NCBI GenBank assembly: GCA_016125355.1
Contig: WGLX01000004.1
Coordinates: 48,287-112,286 of the forward strand
Direction of reading: 5' to 3'
DNA: 64,000 nucleotides
Source of the DNA: Actinomycetales bacterium
GTDB lineage: Bacteria; Actinomycetota; Actinomycetes; S36-B12
Numbering within the stretch: the first letter of the stretch is position 1; each line of letters begins with the position of its first letter. The notes beneath the pieces are model-generated. The model did not search any database. It had not been told where the DNA came from and saw only the letters and a list, made by a program, of their open reading frames with translations. Positions 26,422 through 35,972 of the stretch are shown here, piece by piece. Made by a program: the position numbers and the translations under genes.

Positions 26422-29400
26422 TCACCGTCCGGCCACGAGCGCCGGCTCGATGGCCTCCCCGACATGCCACTGGCCGTCGGCCAGCCGGCGGGAGACGATC
26501 CCGGTCTCCGGGTCCACCGACCGCACGAGGATCCAGCCGCCCCGGACCAGGCGGCCGAAGGACGGCTCCTGGTCCATGGCGGATTCGATCCGTTCCGGGC
26601 TGGCATGCACGACCACGAGGAGCCGCTGGGGCTGGTGCCGGGTCGGGCCGCCCCAGGGATCGTCCGCCGACGCACCCGGACGCGGCGCGGTGGGCGACAC
26701 GGCCTGCCACGGAAGGCCGACGCGCAGGTCGCCCCGCGCGCCGCTGACCACGGCCGACAGGCGCGTACCGTCGCCCATCACGTTGTGCGTGGTCTTGTCG
26801 CCGGCCCCGAAGCGCTCGGGATCCGTGAGCGAGGCCCAGTACTGGGCCGTGATCCACTGGGCCACGACCACCGGGGCGGCCAGCAGCTGGCGGAGGGCGG
26901 CCCCGTCGGGATCGAGGTCCGCGCGGTACGACTGCAGGAAGACCCGACCCTGGAGGTCCAGCCCCTCGGTGAGCGATCGCGGTCCGACCACGATGGCAGC
27001 GGCGCCGGCCAGCCCCCATTCGGGGCGGGGCTGCGCCCAATCAGCAGCGCGACCCTCGACCACGCTGAGCCGCCGCCTGCTGTCCGCACTGTCGGGCAGC
27101 AGCGGAATCCGCTCAGCACGCACGCGGTCCCCGGCCACGTCGGCATCCGCCCGGAAGCGCTCCAGCACGGAGGCATGAGCCCGTGGCCCGTCCTCGGCGG
27201 CCAGGAGGTGCACGCGGTCGGTCGTCGTGTCGTGTACCGCCGGGACGAAGATCGTGTCCTCGGGGATGTCGATGCCATCGCGACGCAGCAGGGACCGCAC
27301 GGACCCGTCGTTCAGGGCGCGGGCCAGCGTCCGGGCACTCACGTCCCCGGCAGCGCCGCCGCACGCACCGCAGTCGTACGCCGCCACGTGCGGGTTGTTC
27401 GTGACCGTCGCGCCGTGCCCGCAGAGCACCACGACAGGGGCGAAGTCGCGCAGCCCGGTGGAGGTGAGGAAGGCCGCAGCCGCGGCAGCCACGCTGGCGG
27501 TGTCGGCCTCGATCTCCAGCCAGCCGGCCTTCGGGGAGCCGAGGCGGCGGCCCAGGATGCGGCCCACGGCATGCATCGCGCGAGGCCACAGCGTGCGTGC
27601 GAAGACGACCGGCGAGAGCAGCCAGCCGACCGCCTCGGCCCAGCCGAAGACGAGGCCCGGCGCGGACTCGATCGCGCGCACCGACCGCGCCAGGGCATCA
27701 CTACCGCCTTGGGCCCGGCGCGCGCTGGGGGCGTGCTCGCGCACGGTCACGACCGGCCTAAGGAGGGCCGGGGTGCGCTCGCTCACCGTGCCGGATGCCG
27801 ACTCGTAGCGGACGGGGATGCCGAAGAACCCGGCGGCCCCGAAGGTCTCCCAGGGACCCACCTCCTCCAGGTTGCGGCGAAGGCGCTCGGAGCGCACATC
27901 GATGCAGGTGACGATCTGCCCAGCGACCCTCGGTCCGTGCTCCGCATGGGCGGACACGTCGAGGGTCCCGGCAGCGCGGTCGCCGATCGGGCCGAGGAGC
28001 GTGCGCTCGTAGGCACGCTCGAGGATCGCGGCCCGCAGTCGGGCGAGCCCGCCTGACGTGAGCGGCTGCAGCGCCTGGGCGGCTTCGCGGATGTCCCGGT
28101 CGGAGAGGCCCTCGAGATCGTCACCGTCGCCAACCGCTGACGCGAGCAGGCCCGGGAGATCCGCGGGGGGCTCGTCGGCCACGAGGTCGGCCGGGTCGAC
28201 CGGCCGGGCGAGCAGCCTCGGGGCGAGGGCCTCGGCCGCGATGACGTCGAGGGCGAGTCGCGTGGCGACCAGTTCGACCAGTAGATCCGCGCCATCGGGA
28301 CCCTGCGACGCAGCGATGCCCGCCTCGTCGCCCAGCTGGTCGTGACGCAGCCGCCACCTCAGGTGCGACGGCCACCCCGGGTGCCTCGCCAGCAGGCGAC
28401 CGATCAGCAGCGGACGGTCGGCCGGGTCGAGCCCGAGGTGCTCCATCAGGGTCGCGGTGGCCTCGGCTGGCTCATCCGGCAAGGCAGCGACGATCTCTCC
28501 GGCACCCTCCAGGCCGAGCAGCCGGTCAAGGACCGGCGCGGTCTCCCTCAGCTCCCGCCAGGGCCCGGAGGCGCCCGGCCAGCTCACCCCGGACAGCGAG
28601 CGGGCGCAGCAGTGGTGCCCCATCTGGTCGATGCGCGTGCGCACCTCGACCGGGACACCGATCGCCTCCATCGGCGTACGCACCACCCGCCTCGTCGGGA
28701 CCGCCGCGCGCTGGAGTGCGGCGGCCGCCCGAGACCGCTGCCAAGGGGTCGCGTCATCGCGGGTGAGGAGGTGTCGGGCCACGTCGACGAGCGCGACCTC
28801 CTCGCCTCCCCTCGGCACCCAGCCCGAGGCCGCGTCACCCAGTTCCTGCGCCAGCACGTGGTCGACATCCCCCAAGGTGACGCGGCCCTCGGCGAGGGCC
28901 CGCCGAAACTCGGGGGCGCCCGGCCCGGGGCGGGATCCCCACAGGTCGGCGGCCACGCTGCCGGCTGCAGCGACGTCCAGGTCCTCGAGGCCTGCGAGCG
29001 GATTGCTCGCAACGAAGGTGGTCAGCGGGTACAGGCTGCCCACGCTCGCGGCGCCGATGCCGATCTGCTGCCGGGCGAGGTCGGCGTCCTCGATGGACAC
29101 CGGGGGCAGGGCCTGGGCGATCACCGGGCGGCCGGCGAGACGCTCGCGTACGGTGATCGGGCGCAGGGCGGCCCGACCGGCCCAGCGGGCCAGTCGGGGC
29201 AGTCGGCCCGCACGCGCGCGCCGGTCGACCACGGCACCGGCGACCCCCACGGCCACCAGCACCAGGGCCACGGCGGCGGCGACCCAGCCCTCCCGGCTGG
29301 ACCAGGCCGCGGGTTCCCCGACGACCGGCTCCAGCAGATGTCCCATGCCGCGCAGTGCCAGGAGGTAGCCGACGGCGCCGAGCACGATGACGGCTCCGGC

Positions 29401-30594
29401 CAAGGCGCGGGCCGGGGCCGTGAACGGCGAGCGCGCGATGACGGTCAGACCGAGCCACGCGGCGCCCACCGCGACGATCAGCGGGAGCAGCTCCGCGGGG
29501 GCGACGAGGGCCGGCCAGCCGGCCAGCGGTACCACCGCCGCCACGAGGACCGCGGCGACCGCTCCCGTGCCGGTGGCGGCAAGCAGCCCGGGTGTGAGGG
29601 GCCGGGCAGGCGTCGCATCGCCTCGCCGCACCCGCGCGACGGCGTCGCCCGCACCGAGGAACTGGGCCGCCTTCCACACCCCATGCCCGATGACGTGGAG
29701 GAGCGCGGCCACCGGCAGGCCGATGCCGATCTGGATGGCGAGGTAGCCCATCTGCGAGGAGGTGGAGGAGGCGAGCCGTCCCTTGAGATCTGCCCGGGCG
29801 CGCATGATCGCGGTGGCGATCACGGCGGTCGCGGCACCGACCGCCACGAGCAGTACGCGAGCCGGTCCGGCTGCTGCGATGAGGGGCCACATCAGCAGGG
29901 CCAGCACGCCGACCCCGTTGACCAGTCCGGCGTGCAGCAGGGCGCTGACGGGCGACGGGGCCTCAGCCGTCTCCGGGAGCCAGCGGTGCGCTGGCACCTG
30001 GGCGCTGCGCACCACGCCCGCTCCCACCACGAGGAGGGCGGCCACGGCGACGACCGCAGCCGACGCCCCGGCGACGGCCTCCGGAAGGTCCCTCAGGCTC
30101 CAGGTGCCCAGCCCGAGACCGATCACGACCACACCAGCCCACAGGAGCGCGTCTCCGACCAGCAGGCGGGCACGCACCTGGCCGGCCGCCGACTGAGCCT
30201 GCGGGGTTCCGGCGTGCGCGACCAGGCCCGCGATCGCGAGCGAGGCGAGGGTCCACGCCAAGGCGAGGATGGGCAGCGACACCGTCGTGACCGAGATCGC
30301 GAGCGCGACCACCACGGCGACCTCCAGGAGGCCGAAGCGCGTCAGGCGATGCTGCCCGGTCAGGTTGCGGGCGCTGTAGAAGGCCACCACAGTGCCGACG
30401 CCCGAGACGAGGCACAGCAGGAGCGCCTGCACGATCCCCACCTCGATGCCGACGGGGACCTCGCCCAGGCCGCCCAGCGGGACGGTCGTGAGCGTCCCCT
30501 GCACGGGACGGCCAGCGACCGCCGCGATCAGCGCGGCGGCGGCGAGGAGGGCAAGCAGGGCGATGGACCAGCGGACGAGACGCACCATGAGCAT
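26422..30594 (-). CDS. DabB-DabA fusion protein (DAB inorganic-carbon accumulation system)
   Basis: A single 1390-aa polypeptide. Residues 1 to about 500 form a NuoL/M-like membrane protein of the DabB type (about 12-14 helices, proton-antiporter-like: AHRWLPETAEAPSPVSALLHAGLVNG). About 510-1390 form DabA (UPF0753/DUF2309), starting SLYPLTTFVASNPLAGLEDL. The DabA zinc set is intact: C897 and D899 in CIDVRSE, H1060 in CGHG and C1075 in YDCGACGG. The 15-residue His-Cys spacing equals that of the Halothiobacillus enzyme. DabAB converts CO2 to bicarbonate vectorially, coupled to an ion gradient, in the membrane. The start (ATG 30594 or 30588) is probably leaderless; codons upstream to 30675 are spurious. 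DabA and DabB are usually separate genes. Confidence 0.88.
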   Translation of the reverse strand: MLMVRLVRWSIALLALLAAAALIAAVAGRPVQGTLTTVPLGGLGEVPVGIEVGIVQALLLCLVSGVGTVVAFYSARNLTGQHRLTRFGLLEVAVVVALAISVTTVSLPILALAWTLASLAIAGLVAHAGTPQAQSAAGQVRARLLVGDALLWAGVVVIGLGLGTWSLRDLPEAVAGASAAVVAVAALLVVGAGVVRSAQVPAHRWLPETAEAPSPVSALLHAGLVNGVGVLALLMWPLIAAAGPARVLLVAVGAATAVIATAIMRARADLKGRLASSTSSQMGYLAIQIGIGLPVAALLHVIGHGVWKAAQFLGAGDAVARVRRGDATPARPLTPGLLAATGTGAVAAVLVAAVVPLAGWPALVAPAELLPLIVAVGAAWLGLTVIARSPFTAPARALAGAVIVLGAVGYLLALRGMGHLLEPVVGEPAAWSSREGWVAAAVALVLVAVGVAGAVVDRRARAGRLPRLARWAGRAALRPITVRERLAGRPVIAQALPPVSIEDADLARQQIGIGAASVGSLYPLTTFVASNPLAGLEDLDVAAAGSVAADLWGSRPGPGAPEFRRALAEGRVTLGDVDHVLAQELGDAASGWVPRGGEEVALVDVARHLLTRDDATPWQRSRAAAALQRAAVPTRRVVRTPMEAIGVPVEVRTRIDQMGHHCCARSLSGVSWPGASGPWRELRETAPVLDRLLGLEGAGEIVAALPDEPAEATATLMEHLGLDPADRPLLIGRLLARHPGWPSHLRWRLRHDQLGDEAGIAASQGPDGADLLVELVATRLALDVIAAEALAPRLLARPVDPADLVADEPPADLPGLLASAVGDGDDLEGLSDRDIREAAQALQPLTSGGLARLRAAILERAYERTLLGPIGDRAAGTLDVSAHAEHGPRVAGQIVTCIDVRSERLRRNLEEVGPWETFGAAGFFGIPVRYESASGTVSERTPALLRPVVTVREHAPSARRAQGGSDALARSVRAIESAPGLVFGWAEAVGWLLSPVVFARTLWPRAMHAVGRILGRRLGSPKAGWLEIEADTASVAAAAAAFLTSTGLRDFAPVVVLCGHGATVTNNPHVAAYDCGACGGAAGDVSARTLARALNDGSVRSLLRRDGIDIPEDTIFVPAVHDTTTDRVHLLAAEDGPRAHASVLERFRADADVAGDRVRAERIPLLPDSADSRRRLSVVEGRAADWAQPRPEWGLAGAAAIVVGPRSLTEGLDLQGRVFLQSYRADLDPDGAALRQLLAAPVVVAQWITAQYWASLTDPERFGAGDKTTHNVMGDGTRLSAVVSGARGDLRVGLPWQAVSPTAPRPGASADDPWGGPTRHQPQRLLVVVHASPERIESAMDQEPSFGRLVRGGWILVRSVDPETGIVSRRLADGQWHVGEAIEPALVAGR

Positions 30595-30604
30595 GGGTGC
30601 ATAG

Positions 30605-30626
30605 TACATGTAATTAATTGCTTGTA
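30605..30626. promoter_or_regulatory. AT-rich 22-bp imperfect palindrome between dabBA and the methyltransferase operon
   Basis: TACA...AATTAATT...TGTA with dyad symmetry at 18 of 22 positions, centred between 30615 and 30616. It lies 11 nt upstream of the DabBA start and overlaps a TATAGT hexamer (30625-30630) that could be the -10 of the divergent methyltransferase operon. The surrounding 60 nt are the most AT-rich of the window. The site could be the operator of a shared regulator. Confidence 0.55.
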
Positions 30627-30668
30627 TAGTGTAACCTGCATTTAGCATCCATCGATGAAGGGAACTCC

Positions 30669-31529
30669 ATGCCACACCCCCTCGCGAGCGACGCCATGGA
30701 CGACGTTGCCCGCAGCGCCTACGACACCCTCGGCGACCTCGCCAACGGCTACCCCGCCAACCATTTCGCCCTCCAGCAGGTGCTCAATGTCCTGCAGGAG
30801 CACGGTGCCCGCCGTCTGCTCGAGGTCGGCGTGGGCCAGGGCAATGCGATCCCGGTGCTCGCGTCGGCCGGGATCGAGATGTCGGGCATGGACATCAAGG
30901 ACGAGCTCGTGGCCGTCAGCCGGGAGAGGATCCAGGAGTACGGACGCCCCGCGGACGCCGTCTGCTGGGGCGACATCGGGGACGCCACCACCTACCCGTC
31001 GCTCCGACGGAAGGCGGACTTCGACGCCCTCCTGGCCCTGGGCATCCTCCCCCACGCGCAGCAGGAGCTCGCCACCCTGCAGAACATGCGCGCCCTGCTG
31101 CGGCCGGGCGGGACGGCCTTCGTCGAGTGCCGCAACGCACTCTTCTCGCTGTTCACCTTCAACCGCTACAGCGCGGACTTCATCCTGGACTCCCTGCTGT
31201 TCGACGCCCCCGCCGAGGCGCGCGACGCGGTGCGCGAGTTCCTCGAGCCGCGCCTGCGCATGGACCTGCCACCCGCGTCGGTGGGCCATGCGACGTACCA
31301 CAACCCGCTGGAGGTGCCGGCACTGTTCCGAGCCGCTGGGTTCACCGACATCGTCATCCGACCCTTCCACTACCACGTGGCCCCACCCGTGCTGGAGGGC
31401 CAGCTAGGCGAGGTCTTCCGCGACGGGTCCCTCGCCCTCGAGAACGAGCCCTCCGGCTGGCGGGGCCTGTTCCTCTGCTCCGCATTCCTCGTCCAGGCAA
31501 CCCGACCGACCCAGGAGGTCCCCGCGTGA
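30669..31529 (+). CDS. SAM-dependent methyltransferase, paralogue A
   Basis: A 286-aa class I methyltransferase with motif I LLEVGVGQGNA (50-60), an acidic motif II (MSGMDIKDE) and a post-I GYPANHF segment. The C-terminal half carries FSLFTFNR, RMDLPPAS and a YHNPLEVPALFRAAGFTDI segment shared with the next gene, showing tandem duplication. The start has a GAAGGGA ribosome site. The gene opens a three-gene operon (GTGA and ATGA overlaps) divergent from dabBA. The substrate is unknown. The paired paralogues suggest a metabolite modified twice, which is an inference. Confidence 0.75.
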   Translation: MPHPLASDAMDDVARSAYDTLGDLANGYPANHFALQQVLNVLQEHGARRLLEVGVGQGNAIPVLASAGIEMSGMDIKDELVAVSRERIQEYGRPADAVCWGDIGDATTYPSLRRKADFDALLALGILPHAQQELATLQNMRALLRPGGTAFVECRNALFSLFTFNRYSADFILDSLLFDAPAEARDAVREFLEPRLRMDLPPASVGHATYHNPLEVPALFRAAGFTDIVIRPFHYHVAPPVLEGQLGEVFRDGSLALENEPSGWRGLFLCSAFLVQATRPTQEVPA

Positions 31530-32440
31530 CCACGTCCACCACGTCCACCACGAAGACCGGCGACGTCGCCGCGCACTACGACGGCTCCGCGCCGACCTAT
31601 CACGAGCAGTACGACGAGCAGCGGGTGACCGAGTCCGCCGAGTACCCCGCCAACCTCTTCCGCCTGCGCATGGTCGCCGGGTTGCTGAAGGAGGCGGGCG
31701 CCACCTCGGCCTACGAGCTCGGCGCCGGCGAGGCCACGCCGATCATTCGCCTGCACGAGGACCTCGGGCTGCGCATCGCCGCCAGCGACCTCTCGCCCGA
31801 GATGGTCCGTCTCGGGCGCGAGAACCTGGTCCGACACGGGCTCGATCCCGAGCTGCTCGTCGAACTCGACATCCAGGACACCGAAGCGGTGGCCGCGGAG
31901 CAGTCCCGGCGCGGCACCTTCGATGCCGTCCTCGCGCTCGGCGTGATCCCCCATGTGGAGGATGACGACCACTTCGTCGAAGCGATGTCCGGGTTCTGCC
32001 GTCCCGGGGGCACGCTGCTCCTGCAGTTCCGCAACTCGATGTTCTCGATGTTCACCTTCAACCGGCCGACACGCGAGTTCATCCTCGACGAGCTGCTGGT
32101 GGATGTCCCGCCGGGCTTCCGCGACGTCGTCGCCGACGATCTCGACCAGCGCCTTGCCGTGCACCTCCCGCCGCGACGCACATGGGAGAAGGACGCGCCG
32201 GCCTACGACGACATCCTCGCCCGGTTCCACAACCCGTTCGAGCTCGCCGACGTGGTTCGACGCCACGGCTTCACGGACATCCGCTTCCATTGGTACAACT
32301 ACCACCCGACGTATCCGATGCTCGCCTCGCGCTTCGACCCGGCCGAGTACCGCCAGGCCCAGATGGCCCTCGAGGGCGATGCGTCGTGGCGTGGGATGTT
32401 CCTCTGCTCGGCGGGCGTGATCCAGGCAACGCGGGCATGA
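31526..32440 (+). CDS. SAM-dependent methyltransferase, paralogue B
   Basis: A 304-aa class I methyltransferase initiating at GTG 31526 within a GTGA overlap, with AGGAGG upstream. Motif I is [10 protein letters not shown] (63-72), motif [11 protein letters not shown]. It shares with its neighbour the YPANxF segment, FSMFTFNR, PPxxRDx[20 protein letters not shown] and the C-terminal WRGxFLCSA. Overall the two are clear paralogues. The N-terminus begins with a Thr/Ser-rich tail ([12 protein letters not shown]). Function: methylation of an unidentified small molecule or glycan, inferred only from family membership. Confidence 0.75.
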   Translation: MTTSTTSTTKTGDVAAHYDGSAPTYHEQYDEQRVTESAEYPANLFRLRMVAGLLKEAGATSAYELGAGEATPIIRLHEDLGLRIAASDLSPEMVRLGRENLVRHGLDPELLVELDIQDTEAVAAEQSRRGTFDAVLALGVIPHVEDDDHFVEAMSGFCRPGGTLLLQFRNSMFSMFTFNRPTREFILDELLVDVPPGFRDVVADDLDQRLAVHLPPRRTWEKDAPAYDDILARFHNPFELADVVRRHGFTDIRFHWYNYHPTYPMLASRFDPAEYRQAQMALEGDASWRGMFLCSAGVIQATRA

Positions 32441-33360
32441 CGCTGCCGACATCGGTCGCCTCGGCCGACGACGTGCTCGATGCGTTGGAGGCCGAGGCGA
32501 TCCACGTGTTCCGGGAGACGGCGGCCGCCTTCTCCCGGCCCCTCCTCCTCTACTCGATCGGCAAGGACTCGTCCGTCCTGCTCCACCTCGCGCGCAAGGC
32601 CTTCTTCCCCGCCCCCATCCCCTTTCCCTGCATGCACGTGGACAGCCAATGGGAGTTCCGCGAGGTCATCGAGCACCGCGACCGCATGGCCCGGGAGATG
32701 GGGATCGACCTGGTCGTGGCCAGCAGCGAGGAGGGGATCGCCGCGGGCGTCAGCCCGATGAGCCACGGCACCCACGAGTACACGCGGATCATGCGCACGG
32801 TGCCTCTGCTCGAGTCGCTGGAGGAGGGCGGCTTCGACGCGGCCATCGGCGGCGGCCGGCGGGACGAGGAGCGCAGCCGGGCAAAGGAGCGCATCTTCAG
32901 CCTCCGCGAGCCCGGACAGCGCTGGGATCCGCGCCGGCAACGGCCGGAGTTCTGGCGGACCGCCAACACCCAGCTCACCGCCGGACAGTCGATGCGGGTG
33001 TTCCCCCTGTCGAACTGGACCGAGCTGGACGTCTGGCGGTACATCCGTCGCGAGGGCATCCCGGTGGTGGAGCTGTACTTCGCCCGGGAGCGACCCACGA
33101 TCCTCCGGGACGGGGTGCTCATCGTCCCGGACGACGACCGGCTTCCCCTCGAGGCCGGCGAGGAGCCGGTCCATCGGAAGGTGCGGTTCCGCACGCTGGG
33201 CTGCTGGCCGGTCACCGGGGCGGTCGAGTCCGAGGCCGACTCGATCGATGCCCTCATCGAGGAGCTGGCGGGTACCCGCCTCAGCGAGCGCGCCGGCCGC
33301 CTGGTCGACGGGGATCAGCACGACTCGATGGAGGCGAAGAAGGCGGCCGGCTACTTCTAG
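32437..33360 (+). CDS. cysD: Sulfate adenylyltransferase subunit 2 (CysD)
   Basis: A 307-aa PP-loop ATP sulfurylase small subunit, closely similar along its whole length to E. coli Cys[21 protein letters not shown] (PP-loop SxGKDS at 40-45), [37 protein letters not shown], and the end [14 protein letters not shown]. Normally CysD works with the GTPase CysN to make adenosine 5'-phosphosulfate. No cysN or cysC gene lies in this window. Its ATGA overlap with the second methyltransferase shows it is part of that operon. Sulfur supply to a methylated or sulfated product is a reasonable but unproved reading. Confidence 0.88.
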   Translation: MTLPTSVASADDVLDALEAEAIHVFRETAAAFSRPLLLYSIGKDSSVLLHLARKAFFPAPIPFPCMHVDSQWEFREVIEHRDRMAREMGIDLVVASSEEGIAAGVSPMSHGTHEYTRIMRTVPLLESLEEGGFDAAIGGGRRDEERSRAKERIFSLREPGQRWDPRRQRPEFWRTANTQLTAGQSMRVFPLSNWTELDVWRYIRREGIPVVELYFARERPTILRDGVLIVPDDDRLPLEAGEEPVHRKVRFRTLGCWPVTGAVESEADSIDALIEELAGTRLSERAGRLVDGDQHDSMEAKKAAGYF

Positions 33361-33448
33361 CCACGGGAAGGCTGCGTCCAGGAGCAGCGCAGTGTGATGC
33401 AGGAAAGGAGTTGCCTGCCATAGACTGCAGGTGAGTGGAGGTGCCCGC

Positions 33449-33730
33449 ATGGCCAGTGACTGGACCTTCCTGACCAACCACGCACACGTTCTCGTGTACC
33501 TGTCGGCGCATCCCGACGTGCGGGTGCGCGACCTCGCCGACGCGGTAGGCGTGACGGAGCGCAGTGTCATGACCATCCTCGCCGACCTGGAGGAGGGCGG
33601 CTACGTCACGCGCAAGCGCGTGGGCCGGCGCAACGAGTACCGCATCGATCCGCAGCTGCGCTTCCGCCACCCGGCCGAGGCCAACCAGCGGATCGGCAAG
33701 CTGCTCGAGATCTTCTCCGGGACCGCCTGA
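33449..33730 (+). CDS. Small winged-helix transcriptional regulator
   Basis: A 93-aa protein with a winged helix-turn-helix at about 20-70: VLVYLSAHPDVRVRDLADAVGVTERSVMTILADLEEGGYVTRKRVGRRNEYRI, of the MarR/ArsR-like type, ending in a short helix. It is one domain without an effector domain. GGAGGTG upstream of the ATG at 33449 serves as ribosome site. It lies 88 nt after cysD and could control that operon or dabBA, but nothing in the sequence proves the target. Confidence 0.75.
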   Translation: MASDWTFLTNHAHVLVYLSAHPDVRVRDLADAVGVTERSVMTILADLEEGGYVTRKRVGRRNEYRIDPQLRFRHPAEANQRIGKLLEIFSGTA

Positions 33731-33752
33731 CCACCCTGCCCGGACGGAACGC

Positions 33753-34382
33753 CTAGGCCAGCACGGAGAGCAGCAGGTACCCGCCCAGCACGAGCAGCAC
33801 GATGCCCATGACCCGGTCCCCGTACCGGGCCAGCCACGCCTCCAGCGCGCGCAGCGGCGCCTCGGCGCGCGGGCCGAGGCCGACATGCAGGAGGAGCGGG
33901 CCGCCGACCCCGATCGACGCGACGACGGCGAAGGCGGCCACCGCGACGATCTGCCCCGCGGCCGCCCAGCCCTCGGCGCCGATCGCGAGCCCGCCCGACG
34001 CCGCCAGCAGCAGCACCTTCGGGTTTGCGAGGGACAGCACCGCGCCCAGACGCAAGGCGCGCCTCGGCGTCGCGCCGGCGAGTCGGTCCGCCCACCCTCC
34101 GCCGTCGGGATCCGGCCGCTTCACCAGCCCCCGGATGCCGAGGATCACGAGCAGCACCGCCACCGCTCCGCGCAGCCATGACAGCCACGCGGGTGCCTCC
34201 CACGCGTCGATCACATCCGAGAACAGCACCGCCACCGTCGTGGCGATCGCGACACCGCCGAACCAGCCGGCCAGGAACGACCCCGTCATACGGCGGGGAT
34301 CGTCGGCGAGAAGGAGCAGGACCGCGGGGATGACCGCGAACGGCGACAGCGCGATGGCCACCGCCATCGGCAGTGCGGTCAC
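33753..34382 (-). CDS. GAP-family membrane protein (Sap-like)
   Basis: A 209-aa protein with six helices, of the GAP/LysE-like group: MTALPMAVAIALSPFAVIPAVLLLL, FLAGWFGGVAI, a cytoplasmic Arg-rich loop and a NPKVLLLAASGG segment. In mycobacteria, relatives assist transport of sulfolipid or glycopeptidolipid; here the cargo is unknown. It starts with GTG at 34382. Convergent with the winged-helix regulator, 22 nt apart. Confidence 0.7.
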   Translation of the reverse strand: MTALPMAVAIALSPFAVIPAVLLLLADDPRRMTGSFLAGWFGGVAIATTVAVLFSDVIDAWEAPAWLSWLRGAVAVLLVILGIRGLVKRPDPDGGGWADRLAGATPRRALRLGAVLSLANPKVLLLAASGGLAIGAEGWAAAGQIVAVAAFAVVASIGVGGPLLLHVGLGPRAEAPLRALEAWLARYGDRVMGIVLLVLGGYLLLSVLA

Positions 34383-34409
34383 CTCACTCGACCCCCGCGC
34401 TCCCGTCGG

Positions 34410-35909
34410 CTAGCGAGCCGTGTACGTCCGCTGGAGGCGGAACTCCTTCCACTGGCCCTTGACCGCCCGCGCCCGCGCCACCACCGTGCACTGGCCGGGG
34501 CGCTGGAGCTGGACGTTCACGGCGCCGTTGGCCGGGAAGCGCAGTCGGCAGCGGTTCCCGCCGTTCGAGATGCGCCAGGTGATGTTCTGGTTGGCGTTCG
34601 TCACGCCCTGGTTGGCGTTCTGCAGTCGGATGGTGCGGCCCTTGTTGAAGCGACCGGACGGCGGGGCAGCCAGGGTGGCGGTCTGCTGCCCGGGTGCGGC
34701 GAGGACCGTGTACGTCTGGGTGACGGGCTGGTACCCGGCGCTGCCGGCCGACTGCGCGATGAGGCTGCACTGCCCGCTCCCGGCCGTGACGGTCAGCGTC
34801 AGGCCGGTGACCGAGCAGGGACCCGCTCCCTTGGTGCTCAGCATGACCGGGCTGCCGGACAGCGTCGCTGCCTGGAAGGTGAAGGAGGTGCCGTTGCCAC
34901 GCGTGTAGACCCCGTTCGGGGCCCACGTCCCGAAGCCCGGCTGCGTCAACGTGATCGCATCAGGCGAGGTGGGTCCGGGCGCGATGGTGACCGTGTCCGT
35001 GGTCGAGCCGGAGCGGCCGCCGTTCGTCATGTAGTTGGCGCCCAGGGTCACGGTGCCCGCCACCTTGGGTGTCCACAGGAACGTGGCGACGCCATTGACG
35101 AGCGGGACCGACGCGCTGATCGGCGCGCCGTTGAGCGTGAAGCCCACGGAGCCCTGGACATTGAGCGGCACGACCGTCGCCGTCAGCAGGGCGGGCACAC
35201 CCTGGGTGATGGTGCCGGGCGCCGTGAGGGAGATCGTGTTGCCACTGGTCGTGGCGGCGACCACGTCCACCGGCGAGGTCGAGGCGAGGGCATTGGAGTC
35301 GCCGGCGTACGACGCCTGGAAGGTGAACGTGCCCGTGCTGGGCGGGGTCCACCGCCAGTAGGCGAAGGACTGCCCGTTCACGCCGGAGCTCGGCGTGAGG
35401 CCCATCGTCGTGACCGTGGCGCCGCTCGCGTCGCGGACGGTCACCTGGCCGGTCGGCACATAGCTGCTGGGGCTCTGCGACTGCACGGTCACGGTGATCA
35501 GGGTGGGCACGCCCACCTGCGCGGTGTTGGGCGCCGCGATGGTCGTCTGGGTAGGCACCTGCCGGATCGTGGAGGTGGCCAGCACGCCGGCCCACGGCGT
35601 GCCGTTCAGCGAGAGATTCGCGACGCCGACCTGATTGGGCGTCCAGATGGCCTGGCCGTTGGGGCCGCTCGTCGTGCCGATCAGCACGTCCTGGCTGGCT
35701 CCGTTCGGGTAGGTGGCCGTGACGAGGGTCGAGTCGTTGCAGTTGACGACGCTCAGGATCTGCTGCTGCCCGACGAACCCCGTGGCGCTTGCACCGCTGA
35801 TGGCGCACCCGCCCACGGCCGCCGCCGGCCCGCTGGGGAGCAGGGCCGCGACCATGGCGGCCAGCGCCGCGATGACGATCCCGATCCGGGTTCCTGCACT
35901 ACGAGTCAT
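34410..35909 (-). CDS. Secreted Ig-like repeat protein
   Basis: A 499-aa exported protein with a Sec signal peptide (1-31, ending PAAAVGG). It has at least three bacterial Ig-like domain-type beta-sandwich repeats (for example QTTIAAPNTAQVGVPTLITVTVQ, then NTISLTAPGTITQGVPALLTATV, with W-T-P ending strands). A C-terminal cysteine-containing segment follows, ending RLQRTYTAR. Lysine is scarce. It is presumably a surface or extracellular adhesive/structural protein. No enzymatic motif or sorting signal is visible. Confidence 0.7.
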   Translation of the reverse strand: MTRSAGTRIGIVIAALAAMVAALLPSGPAAAVGGCAISGASATGFVGQQQILSVVNCNDSTLVTATYPNGASQDVLIGTTSGPNGQAIWTPNQVGVANLSLNGTPWAGVLATSTIRQVPTQTTIAAPNTAQVGVPTLITVTVQSQSPSSYVPTGQVTVRDASGATVTTMGLTPSSGVNGQSFAYWRWTPPSTGTFTFQASYAGDSNALASTSPVDVVAATTSGNTISLTAPGTITQGVPALLTATVVPLNVQGSVGFTLNGAPISASVPLVNGVATFLWTPKVAGTVTLGANYMTNGGRSGSTTDTVTIAPGPTSPDAITLTQPGFGTWAPNGVYTRGNGTSFTFQAATLSGSPVMLSTKGAGPCSVTGLTLTVTAGSGQCSLIAQSAGSAGYQPVTQTYTVLAAPGQQTATLAAPPSGRFNKGRTIRLQNANQGVTNANQNITWRISNGGNRCRLRFPANGAVNVQLQRPGQCTVVARARAVKGQWKEFRLQRTYTAR

Positions 35910-35972
35910 GATCGCCCCTCAGTGGTGTCGAGTGATGCCGAGGGGACGCTACCTCCCCCGAACGGGCATAGG

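Noticed and set aside
28342..30645. Long open frame (about 767 codons) on the plus strand across the DabB region
   Set aside because: It is antisense to a gene with clear family motifs. It is rich in Arg, Gly and His, as expected from the mirror reading of GC-rich codons.
30669..33360. Interpretation as an ordinary cysDN sulfate assimilation operon
   Set aside because: Only CysD is present. No cysN, cysC, cysH or sulfate transporter gene lies within the window.
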